Shown here: positions 1 to 8,892 of the stretch, piece after piece
Layout: each line of letters begins with the position of its first letter
Position numbering within the stretch: position 1 is the first letter of the stretch
Assembly: GCF_019793435.1 (NCBI RefSeq)
Contig: NZ_JAILYH010000035.1
Location: forward strand, 1-32,074
Length of the DNA: 32,074 bases
Direction of reading: 5' to 3'
DNA from: Rhizobium redzepovicii
GTDB lineage: Bacteria; Pseudomonadota; Alphaproteobacteria; Rhizobiales; Rhizobiaceae
Made by a program: the position numbers and the translations under genes
Notes under the pieces: generated by a model
Databases searched by the model: none
Seen by the model: the letters and a program-made list of their open reading frames with translations, nothing else
What the model was told of the DNA's origin: nothing

Positions 1-39
1 TCGTGTTATAATCAAGCAAGTCAATCAGACTTGCCATGG

Positions 40-116
<77 letters not shown>

Positions 117-134
117 AATTCCCTTAGATACTCC

Positions 135-162
135 AAAGCCCCTCTCATGCAGGGGCTTTTTT
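135..162 (+). terminator. Rho-independent terminator of the tRNA transcript
   Basis: A hairpin with arms AAGCCCCT and AGGGGCTT and a 7-nt loop is followed by a run of six T, 19 nt after the tRNA CCA end. It is correctly placed to end the tRNA (or rrn) transcript. Confidence 0.9.
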
Positions 163-378
163 GCGTTTCCGGACCTGGGGCGAGGAGTTAACACCTCAGC
201 AGGGGGCCGCAACAAGGCCAAGCGACAATGAATAGCCGATCCGCCTACACCGCTTCGAGTGTCTGAACCACGTCCTCGCCGCGACAGATGAGGCGTGCAT
301 AACCCTCGGATCAACCCATTTATCGGTTCTTAAGCAAAAAATGACAGCTTAGCTCCAATCGGTGGTGGGGATGCAGTC

Positions 379-2907
379 GTGGTAAATGGTTTGATGTCGC
401 GGGTTCGCATTCAGACGAAAGTGCTCGTACTTTTGGCGCCATTCGTCATTAGCCTATGCGCAGTGGGACTGACGGGGTACTACGCGTCCAGCCTTCTCGA
501 GGGACGGATGGAGATCTCCAACCATGTTTTGCAGTCCCTGAACGGGTTCAAACATGTTTATTCCAGCATGACCGGCTTTCTGATGAAGCCGTCGCAGGAA
601 GCCCGTGATACCGCGCTTACGGACGCCCGAGAGCAACTGGCAAACCTGAAGCAGACGATCGAGAGGCTAAGGCCGACGACCGATGTGGGGCTTCTTGACC
701 GGGCGCTTGATCAGTCGCAAATCATCCCGCAAAAGATCGAAGCGATCTGGCAAATCGAAACGGGACAGCAGAAAATTCTCAGTGATGTGGACGCTGCTTC
801 CGCGGCACTTCTTGACCTGCAAGGGCAGGTTGGCAAGCGCTCGTTCATGCTGATGGCCAGTGCAAAAAAGATGGAAAATGCTAACAAGAGCGGCCTGAGC
901 AATTCCGTCTCCATCAGCGCCGCCGCCAGTGTCGCGACAAAACTTCGCAATGACTATACGAATGCGACGACGCCGGCTGATAAAGTTAGCCTGCTAGCCA
1001 AATATGCGTCCGAATTGCTAAAGGCAAAGGAGCAGCTTTCGTCTGCTGTCGCGACCGACAAACAAGCCCTTGCCGCGCAGTATGCCGCTGCAGTGGATGC
1101 CATCGCCAACGCTTCGAAAGTGCCGCCTGACACTTTGGATGTCCCAGCAACGGATACCGCCGTCGCCAATCTTGCTGCAACTGGCGACAGTCTCAAGACG
1201 ATTGGCGACGATCTGATGCGGACCTCCGTGCTTGCGCTTGCCGCGTCGGACAAGGATATCTCGCAGGCGACGAATGTCGGCAACGCGCTGCGCGCCATCG
1301 TTAACAGCAATAACGAGATTCGCGTCGGCTTCGCCGAACTCGCCGGCAATCCAGACGATGCGCGAGTGAAGAAAGTCCAGCAGTCGATCTACATGTATCA
1401 GACCGAGCTCGGCCGTCTCGCCGGCGTGGTGAACGATGATCCCGTCTTTGGCGAAATTCCGAAGAAGGCTCAGCCCGTCCTCGATCTGCTCGCGGCGAAC
1501 GCGGCAGCGCTCTCCGAAGGTGCGGCGCGCAAGCTGGCTGAGTTCGACAGCGCTGCGGGGCAGATCGATAACACCTGGAACCTGCTTGCTCAATTCGCCG
1601 AGACGCAGAGGCAAAATGCTGGGCAGAATCGTCAAGAGGCCAATAGGATATCTGGCGGCGCGATTGTCATCGGCATCCTGATTGCTATGACCGCGGGTGC
1701 CGCGCTGGTCGTCACCCTGAAGGGACCGATCACCCAGATTACCGCAGCGATGCGCAAGATCGCAGAGGGAAGGCTCGATACCACAATCACCGGCGAGGCA
1801 CGAGGCGACGAAATCGGGGAAATGGCCCGTGCGCTTTCCGTCTTCAAACAAAATGCGCTATCGAACGTCGAAATGGAACACCAGGCCGAGATCGCTCGTA
1901 GCGATGCGGAATCTGAGCGCGCCCGCAACGAACTCGAGCGACGCAGCGCCAAGGCCCAGGTTGACGCCGTAATCGAGGCGCTTGCAGAGGGTCTCACGCG
2001 GCTGTCGCGCGGGGAGTTGAATTTTTCGATCGATACGCCCTTTGCCTCCGAACTCGACCGGATCCGCACCGATTTCAACATGTCGATCGCGGGTCTCAGG
2101 GAAACGCTCTGCGATATCCGCGAGACGTCTTCCCTCATCAGCGACAATGGCCGCCAGATGGCGGAAGCCGTTGATGACCTGGCCAGCCGAACGGAAAAGC
2201 AGGCGGCCGCACTTGAGGAAACCGCAGCGGCTGTGGAGGAGATTTCTTCTGCCGTCAACACCTCTTCAGGGCGGGCGGCAGCAGCGCTTGCACTTGTGCA
2301 ACGCGCCAAACAGGGTGCAGACGCCTCCGCTTCAGTTGTCCAAAACGCGGTCTCGGCCATGGGACGAATTGAGGACGCCTCCGGCAAGATCGTTCAGATT
2401 GTCAGCGCCATCGACTCTATCGCCTTCCAGACCAACCTTTTGGCCTTAAACGCGGGAGTCGAAGCCGCAAGAGCGGGTGAGGCCGGCAAGGGCTTCGCTG
2501 TCGTGGCGCAGGAAGTGCGGGAGCTGGCGCAGCGATCGGCGCGCGCGGCCAAGGAAATCGGCGAACTCATCAACAATTCCGTCCGCGAGGTTGCGTCCGG
2601 CTCCGAGTTCGTCGGCCGTACCGGCGATGCGCTGATAGAGATTTCCAGCGAGATCGTCCACATTGTCGGGCATATCGAGCTTATGGCCTCGTCAAGCCGC
2701 GACCAGGCAACGACACTCCATTCGATCAACGCATCGGTAAACGATATTGACCGTATGACGCAGCAAAATGCGGCGATGGTGGAAGAGACGAATGCTGCCA
2801 CCCGACAGCTGTCGTCCGAGGCGCTTGCACTTACCGACATGATTGCACGCTTTCGGCTGGAAGGCCCCAAGAACTCGGCTTCAAGAGGTTACGAGGCTGC
2901 GGCATGA
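379..2907 (+). CDS. Methyl-accepting chemotaxis protein with large periplasmic sensor
   Basis: This is a transmembrane chemoreceptor that would signal through CheW/CheA. One membrane helix lies near residues 14-36 and a second near 426-448. They enclose about 390 residues of Ala-rich, probably all-helical sensor, much longer than the roughly 150-residue four-helix-bundle type; a helical bimodular domain is possible. A HAMP domain follows (about 449-500), then a second HAMP-like segment (about 530-580), then the coiled-coil signalling domain whose conserved tip (AFQTNLLALNAGVEAARAGE) starts near residue 682. There is no C-terminal CheB/CheR-binding pentapeptide; the protein ends in GYEAAA. The start is GTG at 379 with GGTGGGG 8 nt upstream; an in-frame ATG at 394 is the alternative. 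The gene sits alone between the tRNA and an IS66 remnant. The ligand is unknown. Confidence 0.95.
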   Translation: MVNGLMSRVRIQTKVLVLLAPFVISLCAVGLTGYYASSLLEGRMEISNHVLQSLNGFKHVYSSMTGFLMKPSQEARDTALTDAREQLANLKQTIERLRPTTDVGLLDRALDQSQIIPQKIEAIWQIETGQQKILSDVDAASAALLDLQGQVGKRSFMLMASAKKMENANKSGLSNSVSISAAASVATKLRNDYTNATTPADKVSLLAKYASELLKAKEQLSSAVATDKQALAAQYAAAVDAIANASKVPPDTLDVPATDTAVANLAATGDSLKTIGDDLMRTSVLALAASDKDISQATNVGNALRAIVNSNNEIRVGFAELAGNPDDARVKKVQQSIYMYQTELGRLAGVVNDDPVFGEIPKKAQPVLDLLAANAAALSEGAARKLAEFDSAAGQIDNTWNLLAQFAETQRQNAGQNRQEANRISGGAIVIGILIAMTAGAALVVTLKGPITQITAAMRKIAEGRLDTTITGEARGDEIGEMARALSVFKQNALSNVEMEHQAEIARSDAESERARNELERRSAKAQVDAVIEALAEGLTRLSRGELNFSIDTPFASELDRIRTDFNMSIAGLRETLCDIRETSSLISDNGRQMAEAVDDLASRTEKQAAALEETAAAVEEISSAVNTSSGRAAAALALVQRAKQGADASASVVQNAVSAMGRIEDASGKIVQIVSAIDSIAFQTNLLALNAGVEAARAGEAGKGFAVVAQEVRELAQRSARAAKEIGELINNSVREVASGSEFVGRTGDALIEISSEIVHIVGHIELMASSSRDQATTLHSINASVNDIDRMTQQNAAMVEETNAATRQLSSEALALTDMIARFRLEGPKNSASRGYEAAA

Positions 2908-2966
2908 CGGCTGGATGTATTCGCGGGAGCCTGTTAACTCGCGTAGAGATACATGGCTGCGCTCTC

Positions 2967-3179
2967 GGCAGAAAGTCATGGCTGTTCGCCGGCGACCGTG
3001 GTGCCGATCTCGCTGCCTTCATGGCCAGGCTAACCATCAGCGCCAAGCTTAGTGATATCGATCCGCAGGCCTGGCTTGCCGACGTGCTTGCCCGCATCGC
3101 CGACACCCCGATCACTAGGTTTGGGCAACTGCTGCTGTGGAACTGGCGGTGGCCGAGCCTGCAAGGCCAAGCAGCCTAA
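2967..3179 (+). pseudogene. IS66-family transposase (TnpC) C-terminal remnant
   Basis: Translation from 2967 gives GRKSWLFAG, then AKLSDIDPQAWLADVLARIA and DTPITRFGQLLLWNW, ending at a TAA at 3177-3179. This is the characteristic C-terminal tail of IS66-type TnpC transposases, whose family form is GRKNWLFAG...AKLNDVDPQAWLADVLARIADHP...LLPWNW. The segment between GRKSW and AKL carries FAGDRGADLAAFMARLTIS, shortened and altered relative to the family pattern. The catalytic DDE region and the tnpA/tnpB genes are absent, so about 60-70 codons of a roughly 500-codon gene survive. An in-frame ATG at 2904 overlaps the chemoreceptor stop codon, but I regard that as chance. It is a scar of an old insertion, not a functional gene. 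Confidence 0.85.
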
Positions 3180-3255
3180 CTTGCGGCCCTCAGCGAATGA
3201 TTACCCTCGTCAGAGGCCTGCAAGGAGGCAAAGCCGACGAAGAGAGACAGACTAC

Positions 3256-3277
3256 CAAATCCTGCCCCCAGCAACCA
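3256..3277 (+). repeat. Partial copy of the tRNA-fMet 3' end (attR-like)
   Basis: CAAATCCTGCCCCC followed by GCAACCA repeats the last 21 nt of the tRNA gene (96-116) with a single extra A between the two blocks. The rest of the tRNA is missing upstream. A strong terminator follows 14 nt downstream, as expected behind a tRNA gene. The layout of an intact tRNA, about 3.1 kb of DNA and a degenerate copy of the tRNA 3' end in the same orientation is that of an element integrated at a tRNA 3' end. No integrase gene is left, so the mechanism is inferred. Confidence 0.75.
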
Positions 3278-3291
3278 ATCTTTCCCAATTG

Positions 3292-3335
3292 CCAATACGC
3301 AAAAACCCGCCCAGCGGCGGGTTTTTGCGTATTGG
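3292..3335. terminator. Perfect 20-bp-stem bidirectional terminator
   Basis: The arms at 3292-3311 and 3316-3335 are exact reverse complements, with a CAGC loop. A GC core (ACCCGCC/GGCGGGT) is flanked by A5 on the left and T5 on the right, so it can terminate transcripts from either direction. It separates the tRNA/islet region from the downstream exported-protein genes. Confidence 0.92.
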
Positions 3336-3546
3336 GTAAGGCAACACGTTATTTCGACGAGTTGCGGGCTGCTTTCAAGCGACGACTAGATAGTTGCTAA
3401 ATGGATAATATTCTAATATACCTAGATTAGGCGCATCTTATATTTTACGGTAGAGAAAAACGTCCGTCCATTCGGCGGCGCCTATTATTCTATTCAGAGG
3501 GAAGTTCGATTTGATGAAGTAGATCAGGGATTTATAGGGGGGAATT

Positions 3547-4338
3547 ATGATGAAGTGGGGGTCTTCTCTACTCACGTCTCCGCATCGGAGGCATCGTCTT
3601 CTATCGGCAATCTCCGCGTTGTCTGCGTTCAGTGCACTGGTATTCTTCGCAGGGTTTGCGTCAGCGCAAGCGCCGACCGAGGAGCAGCGCGATGCGATCA
3701 AGGCAGAGTGCCGCTCCGATTTCATGGCGAAATGTTCGGGGGTGACGCCAGGAGGGATCGAGGCGCTCACCTGCCTGCAGCAGCATAGCGCTACGCTTTC
3801 GGAAGGCTGCCGGAAAGCGGTGTCGGCGGTGAACGTCAAGCCCAAGTCGACATCTGCGGAACCTGCGCCGGCGGCACCTGCAAATACCGCGACGGCCACC
3901 CCGGCGCCTGCAACCGCCACCCCGGCGCACCAGCCGACTCTGGCGCAGCGCAATGCGGTCAAATCGGCCTGTCAGCGCGATTTCATGGCGCAATGTTCCG
4001 GTGTCACGCCGGGCGGTGCGGCGGCCCTCAGCTGCTTGCAACAGCATAATGCCGCTTTATCGGCGCCATGTCAGCAAGCCGTTGCGGCATTGGGGGGATC
4101 GGGGGCGCCTACGGCTGGGGATGCGGCTGCCACCGGCGCGATCACGCCGGCCCCTCGGGCAATGCCAGCCTTCTCCCCGCGTGAGGAAGTGATGATCCTG
4201 CGGGAAACCTGCGGAGCAGACTTCCGGGCCTTGTGCCGCATGGTGCCTTTAGGGGGAGGGCGGGGCATTGCCTGCCTGCGCGACAATCTGCAGCGCGTAT
4301 CACCAGCGTGCCATCGCGTGCTGACTTCGGGATTGTAG
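3547..4338 (+). CDS. Exported protein with three Cys-rich repeats
   Basis: This 263-residue protein begins with a basic, hydrophobic signal peptide likely cleaved after FASA (residues 37-40). It carries three repeats with identical spacing C-x7-C-x12-C-x11-C: Cys 55/63/76/88, 142/150/163/175 and 222/230/243/255. Repeats 1 and 2 are nearly the same (RDFMAxCSGVTPGG, then CLQQH), so they look like a recent internal duplication; repeat 3 has diverged. They are separated by low-complexity Ala/Pro/Thr linkers (about 101-130 and 185-210). The pattern matches the Cys-rich repeat family also found in Golgi apparatus protein 1 (PF00839-like). The even Cys count suggests two disulfides per repeat in the periplasm. 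The start is the ATG at 3547 or 3550 behind a G-rich Shine-Dalgarno. Its function is unknown. Confidence 0.85.
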   Translation: MMKWGSSLLTSPHRRHRLLSAISALSAFSALVFFAGFASAQAPTEEQRDAIKAECRSDFMAKCSGVTPGGIEALTCLQQHSATLSEGCRKAVSAVNVKPKSTSAEPAPAAPANTATATPAPATATPAHQPTLAQRNAVKSACQRDFMAQCSGVTPGGAAALSCLQQHNAALSAPCQQAVAALGGSGAPTAGDAAATGAITPAPRAMPAFSPREEVMILRETCGADFRALCRMVPLGGGRGIACLRDNLQRVSPACHRVLTSGL

Positions 4339-4539
4339 CGCCCGTTCGAGCCTTGCTCTCAGAAAGAGGTCGTCGCGCTCCAGCGAAAAATTTGGTGCGC
4401 GATCCTGCGAAGGCCGGCAAGCGCCCGTTTGCCCGCCTGCATTGCATCTCTCACATGTCATGTCCGGCTGCGGAAGATTCGGCAGTCGCCCATTCGCAAT
4501 TCGATGAAATCAATGACGACACGAACGAAAGGCATTGCC

Positions 4540-5328
4540 ATGTCATCGACTTTCTCTTTCCCGCGATTGAAGCGGATCCTCCTCTATGCCTCACTTGCCG
4601 CCAGCCTCGCACCGCCGACGAGCGCGTGGGCGGATGATGCGAAGGCTCTCCTGAAGACGATGTCCGATTTTCTAACGGCGCAGAAGACGATCTCCTTCAC
4701 ATACCAATCGTCGCTCGAAGCAGTGACGCCCGCCTTCGAGAAACTCCAGTTCGTCAGTTCGGGCACAGCCAACCTGACTCGTCCCGACAAGCTGCGCGTC
4801 ACGAGGACCGGCGGCTTTGCTGACCTCGACGTGAGTTTCGACGGTTCGTCGCTGACGGTTCATGGCAAGAACCTCGACGCCTATGCCAAGATCGATGGCA
4901 AAGGTTCGCTCGATGATCTGATCGACAGGCTGATGACCGCAGGCGTCGAAGCGCCGGGCGCCGATCTTTTATCCTCCAATGTCTATGACGAACTCATGTC
5001 CGATGTGACGGAGGCCAAGCATATTTCCAGCGCGTTCGTGGATGGGGTCGAATGCGAATATCTGGCCTTCCGGACGCCTGAGATCGATTGGCAGATCTGG
5101 ATACAGAGCGGCCCGCAACCGATACCCCGCCGTTACGTCATCACCAGCAAACACGTCGTCCAGGCGCCGCAATACACGCTCGAAATCAGCGATTTCAAAA
5201 GCGGAGCGGATGTCGCGGCCGTTTCCTACACGATTGAGGTTCCAGCCAGCGCAAAGACGGTCGATCTTAGTGAGCTGCAGTCGCTCGACGAGCTGCCTGA
5301 GGCTGCCGATATGGGAGAGGTAAAATGA
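4540..5328 (+). CDS. DUF2092-family exported protein
   Basis: The protein is 262 residues from the ATG at 4540, chosen because GAAAGG lies 7 nt upstream and a signal peptide follows directly (hydrophobic core ILLYASLAASLAPPTSAWA, cleaved before DDAKALL). Longer in-frame starts at 4429 and 4504 would bury the signal peptide. The mature part resembles DUF2092 proteins: an opening helix (LLKTMSDFLTAQKTISFTY), beta-rich body with RPDKLRVTR, DVSFDGSSLTVHGK and later a WQIWIQ segment, and a strand-rich end. The family is thought to share the LolA/LolB-type lipid-binding fold, so envelope or lipid-related work is possible but unproven. The stop codon overlaps the next start by 4 nt (ATGA), implying co-translation with the Tyr-rich protein downstream. 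Confidence 0.85.
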   Translation: MSSTFSFPRLKRILLYASLAASLAPPTSAWADDAKALLKTMSDFLTAQKTISFTYQSSLEAVTPAFEKLQFVSSGTANLTRPDKLRVTRTGGFADLDVSFDGSSLTVHGKNLDAYAKIDGKGSLDDLIDRLMTAGVEAPGADLLSSNVYDELMSDVTEAKHISSAFVDGVECEYLAFRTPEIDWQIWIQSGPQPIPRRYVITSKHVVQAPQYTLEISDFKSGADVAAVSYTIEVPASAKTVDLSELQSLDELPEAADMGEVK

Positions 5329-5654
5329 CCTATAGGAAGCTGTTCTTCGCCCTCGGCCTTGCCGGCGTTCTGACATTCACCGGCTTTCACATCGAGGAGC
5401 AGGGATCCATGTCGCTGTCGATCGGCTTTGCCACACCGGCGGGTGCAGTCATTGGCAGGCCGCTGACGCCGCTCTCCTATGCTGGTGTGGCCCGCCGGAC
5501 GACGCGGCGGGTCGTCACACGCACGACGACAACCATCGCCGTGCTTCCGGCGGGTTGCCGCTATGGTCCCTATTACGGCGGCTATTATTATCGCTGCGGC
5601 GGTTATTATTACGCCAAGAGCGGCAACGTCTATGTGCAGGTGATCGTACAATAA
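5325..5654 (+). CDS. Small exported Tyr/Gly-rich protein of unknown function
   Basis: The 109-residue product has an N-terminal hydrophobic segment (KLFFALGLAGVLTFTGF) that looks like a signal peptide or anchor, and a second weakly hydrophobic stretch ending in ATPAGAV. A basic, Thr-rich middle follows (RRTTRRVVTRTTTTI). The end is unusual: about 30 residues rich in Tyr and Gly, YGPYYGGYYYRCGGYYYA, with two Cys (near residues 78 and 91), then a hydrophobic tail VYVQVIVQ. It overlaps the DUF2092 gene by 4 nt, so the two proteins are probably made together in the envelope. I do not recognise a characterised homologue. It ends 14 nt before the convergent RND permease gene. Confidence 0.75.
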   Translation: MTYRKLFFALGLAGVLTFTGFHIEEQGSMSLSIGFATPAGAVIGRPLTPLSYAGVARRTTRRVVTRTTTTIAVLPAGCRYGPYYGGYYYRCGGYYYAKSGNVYVQVIVQ

Positions 5655-5668
5655 TTGCTGCGATCGCC

Positions 5669-8600
5669 TCACCCGACGTTCGATATCTCCGCTTCCTCCA
5701 CGCTCGCGGCCGTGTTTGCGGGCGCTCTGCGCCGCTTCCAGTATTCCTCGAGGCGCTGCAGCAGCACGTAGAACGAGGGAACGAAGAGGATGGCGAGGCA
5801 GGTCGAGGCGATCATGCCGCTGAAGACCGATATGCCGATCGATTTGCGCGCTGATGCGCCGGCGCCCGTCGCCAGCACAAGCGGCAGCACACCGAGGATA
5901 AAGGCGAAGGATGTCATCAGGATCGGCCGGAAACGCAGGCGGGCGGCCTCGACGGCCGCGTCGAGGATTTCCATACCTTCCGCCCGTTTTTCCCGAGCAT
6001 ATTCGACAATGAGAATGGCATTCTTGGCTGCCAGCGCAATCAACAGGATAAGGCCGATCTGCGTATAGAGATTATTGGCCACACCCGCCGCCATCAGTGC
6101 CGCCACCGTGCCGAGCAGGGCGAGCGGCACGGCCAGGATGACCGCCAGCGGCAGGATCCAGCTTTCATATTGGCCGGCGAGCACGAAATAGACGAGCAGC
6201 ATGGCGAGCGCGAAGATGAAGTAGATCTGCCCGCCGACAGCCTTCTCCTGATAGGAGAGCGCCGTCCATTCGAAACCGGTTCCCGTCGGCAATGTATGAT
6301 CGGCGATCTGCTCCATGACCTCGAGCGACTGGCCGGAGCTGAAACCGGCGGCCGGTCCACCGACGATCGTGGCGGTGGGATAGAGATTGTAGAGGCTGAT
6401 CAGCGAGGGACCTTGCGTCGAGGTGACATCGACGACCGTGCCGAGCGGCACCATCGTCCCGTCACCGGCCTTGACCTTCAGATTGCGGATATCGTCAGGG
6501 CTGACACGGAAATCGGAAGCGGCTTGCGCATAGACCTGGAAGGTGCGGCCGAATTTGTTGAACTGGGTGACATAGCTCGATCCGACATAGCCGGAGAGAG
6601 CGGAGAAGACCTGGCCCACGGTAATGCCCAGCGTTTCCGCCTTGATGCGATCGACCGAGACCGCAAGCTGCGGCACGTTCGAACGGAAAGGCGTGCTTAA
6701 CCTCTGCAACGATGATTGGGCATTGCCGTTCCTGACAATCGTGTCGGCAAGCGATTGCAGCAGCGGATAGTCGGCTACGCCATTGCGGAGCTCGACCTGC
6801 ATGGTAAAGCCGTTGGCATTGCCGACGCCCTGGATCGGCGGCGGCACGACCACCAGCGTTTTGGCGCTCAGCACATGCTGCAGTGCCTCGTTCAAATGCT
6901 GGTAGATCGACAACAGGTCCTGTCCCTTCTGCTTGCCGCGCTCGTCCCAATCTTTCAGAACGACATAGGCGACGCCGGCATTCTGCAGGCTGGCACTGTT
7001 GTCGAGAACGGAAAGGCCGCTGATGGTCAGCACCTGATCGACGCCAGGCGTGGCTTCGGCGATCTTGCCGACCTCTTCCATGACGACATCGGTGCGTTCC
7101 TTCGAGGCGCCATCGGGCAGTTGCGCACTGATCAGCACGTAGCCTTGATCCTCGACAGGCAGGAAGGCGGTCGGCAGACGGGAGAGCCCCCAGACGGCGA
7201 CGCCGATCAGCGCGAGCGCTGCGATGGCCATGATACCGCTGTGACGGGTCATCGATCCGATCAGCCCGGCATAATGCCGTTCTCCCCAATCATAGCCCTT
7301 GTTGAAGCCGCGATAGAGGGCGTTACGTTTCTCCGGCGGAACCGGCGGGCGCAGCCAAAGAGCGCATTGTGTCGGTTTCAGCGTGACGGCGTTGACGGCG
7401 CTGATCAGCGCGGTCGCGGCAATGACGAGGGCGAACTGCCGATAGAGCTGGCCGGTCAGGCCAGGCAGGAAGGCGGCCGGAATGAAAACGGCCATCAGTA
7501 CCAGCGTGATGCCGATGACCGGACCAAGCAATTCCTCCATCGCCTTTTCGGCGGCCTTTCGGCCCGACATTCCGGCCTCGATGTGCCGTGCCACACCTTC
7601 GACGATGACGATGGCATCATCGACGACAATGCCGATGGCAAGAACGATGGCAAACAGCGTCGACAGGTTGACGGTGAAGCCCAAGGCCGCCATGGCCGCG
7701 AAGGCGCCGATGATGGTGACCGGAACGGTGGTCGCCGGCACGAGCATCGCCCGCCAATCCTGCAGGAAGGCCAGAATGACGATGAGAACGAGAACCCCGG
7801 CCTCGATCAGGGTGACGTAAACCTCGTCGATGGAGGCCTCGACGAATTTCGTCGTGTCGAACGGCAGATGATATTCGAGGCCAGGCGGGAAGCTCTTCGA
7901 GAGCGCATCCATCTTTGCGCGCACCGCCTGCGCCACGGCAATGGCGTTCGCTTCCGGCAATTGGAAAATGCCGATGCCGGCCGCCGGCCGGCCGTTCTGC
8001 ATGAAGGATTGGCTGTAAGTCTGGGCGCCGAGCTCGACGCGGCCGATATCGCGGACGCGCGTGATGCGGCCGCCCTGTCCGCTTTCGACCTTGACGACGA
8101 TATTCTCGTAGTCGGCGGCCTCGTTCAGCCGGCCATTCACATTCAGCGTGTATTGAAAGATCTGCCCTTTCGGCACCGGCGGAATGCCGATCTGGCCGGC
8201 GGCGACCTCCTGGCTCTGCTGCTGCACGACACTGACAACATCCTGCGGCGTCAGGCCGCGCGCCTGCAGCAGGTTCGGATCCATCCAGATCCGCATGGCA
8301 TATTGGCCGGCGCCGAACACCGTCACATTGCCGACGCCCGGCAGGCGGGCGAGTTCGTTCTGCAGATTGATGACCGCGTAGTTCGACAGGAACAGGCTGT
8401 CATAGCGGCTGTCTGATGAGGTCAGGCTAACGAAGCCGAGGATCGCCGTCGATTTTTTCTGCGTCGTCACGCCTTGAAGCTGCACCGCTTCGGGAAGCGA
8501 AGACATTGCGATCGCCACGCGGTTCTGTACCAGAACCTGGGCCTGATCTGGATCCGTTCCAATGGCAAAGGTGACGATCAGCGAATAGGTGCCGTCGCTG

Positions 8601-8851
8601 GCGCTGGTCGACTGCATATAGAGCATATTCTGCACGCCGTTGACCTGCTGCTCGATCGGCAGCGCGACCGTGTCGACGAGGGTCTGCGCGCTGGCGCCGG
8701 GAAAGCGTGTCGTCACCTGCACCGTCGGCGGGACGACATTCGGATATTGCGCCACCGGCAGCTGGTAGAGCGCGACCGCGCCGACGAGCACGAAGACCAA
8801 TGCCAGGACGTTGGCGAGTACCGGTCGCTCAATGAAGAAACGCGAGATCAT
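5669..8851 (-). CDS. RND multidrug efflux permease, HAE1 (AcrB/MexB) type
   Basis: At 1060 residues this is the full length of the hydrophobe/amphiphile efflux family. Such permeases form an inner-membrane trimer that exchanges protons for drugs captured from the periplasm and membrane. Seen here: the N-terminal helix ISRFFIERPVLANVLALVFV; the porter region with QVLVQNRVAIAMSSLP; the transmembrane helix 4 proton-relay pair Asp411-Asp412 in IGIVVDDAIVIVEGV; and the relay Lys in IALAAKNAILIVEYARE. The C-terminus is short and charged. The adaptor gene lies 41 nt upstream, so the two form an operon. The start ATG at 8851 has GAGGA upstream. The substrate cannot be read from the sequence. Rhizobial pumps of this type are often linked to plant phenolics, which is only a guess here. 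Confidence 0.97.
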   Translation of the reverse strand: MISRFFIERPVLANVLALVFVLVGAVALYQLPVAQYPNVVPPTVQVTTRFPGASAQTLVDTVALPIEQQVNGVQNMLYMQSTSASDGTYSLIVTFAIGTDPDQAQVLVQNRVAIAMSSLPEAVQLQGVTTQKKSTAILGFVSLTSSDSRYDSLFLSNYAVINLQNELARLPGVGNVTVFGAGQYAMRIWMDPNLLQARGLTPQDVVSVVQQQSQEVAAGQIGIPPVPKGQIFQYTLNVNGRLNEAADYENIVVKVESGQGGRITRVRDIGRVELGAQTYSQSFMQNGRPAAGIGIFQLPEANAIAVAQAVRAKMDALSKSFPPGLEYHLPFDTTKFVEASIDEVYVTLIEAGVLVLIVILAFLQDWRAMLVPATTVPVTIIGAFAAMAALGFTVNLSTLFAIVLAIGIVVDDAIVIVEGVARHIEAGMSGRKAAEKAMEELLGPVIGITLVLMAVFIPAAFLPGLTGQLYRQFALVIAATALISAVNAVTLKPTQCALWLRPPVPPEKRNALYRGFNKGYDWGERHYAGLIGSMTRHSGIMAIAALALIGVAVWGLSRLPTAFLPVEDQGYVLISAQLPDGASKERTDVVMEEVGKIAEATPGVDQVLTISGLSVLDNSASLQNAGVAYVVLKDWDERGKQKGQDLLSIYQHLNEALQHVLSAKTLVVVPPPIQGVGNANGFTMQVELRNGVADYPLLQSLADTIVRNGNAQSSLQRLSTPFRSNVPQLAVSVDRIKAETLGITVGQVFSALSGYVGSSYVTQFNKFGRTFQVYAQAASDFRVSPDDIRNLKVKAGDGTMVPLGTVVDVTSTQGPSLISLYNLYPTATIVGGPAAGFSSGQSLEVMEQIADHTLPTGTGFEWTALSYQEKAVGGQIYFIFALAMLLVYFVLAGQYESWILPLAVILAVPLALLGTVAALMAAGVANNLYTQIGLILLIALAAKNAILIVEYAREKRAEGMEILDAAVEAARLRFRPILMTSFAFILGVLPLVLATGAGASARKSIGISVFSGMIASTCLAILFVPSFYVLLQRLEEYWKRRRAPANTAASVEEAEISNVG

Positions 8852-8892
8852 GCTGTTGTCCTCAGACGTTCAGATGAAGCGTGGTGGCGAAT

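Noticed and set aside
2904..3179. A 91-residue protein gene overlapping the chemoreceptor stop
   Set aside because: Its conserved part is only the tail of an IS66 transposase; the upstream part has no similarity, so it is a remnant.
6716..8416. Long plus-strand reading frame of 566 codons
   Set aside because: It is antisense to the RND permease, is rich in Asp, Arg and Gly as antisense frames of high-GC genes are, and shows no domain.
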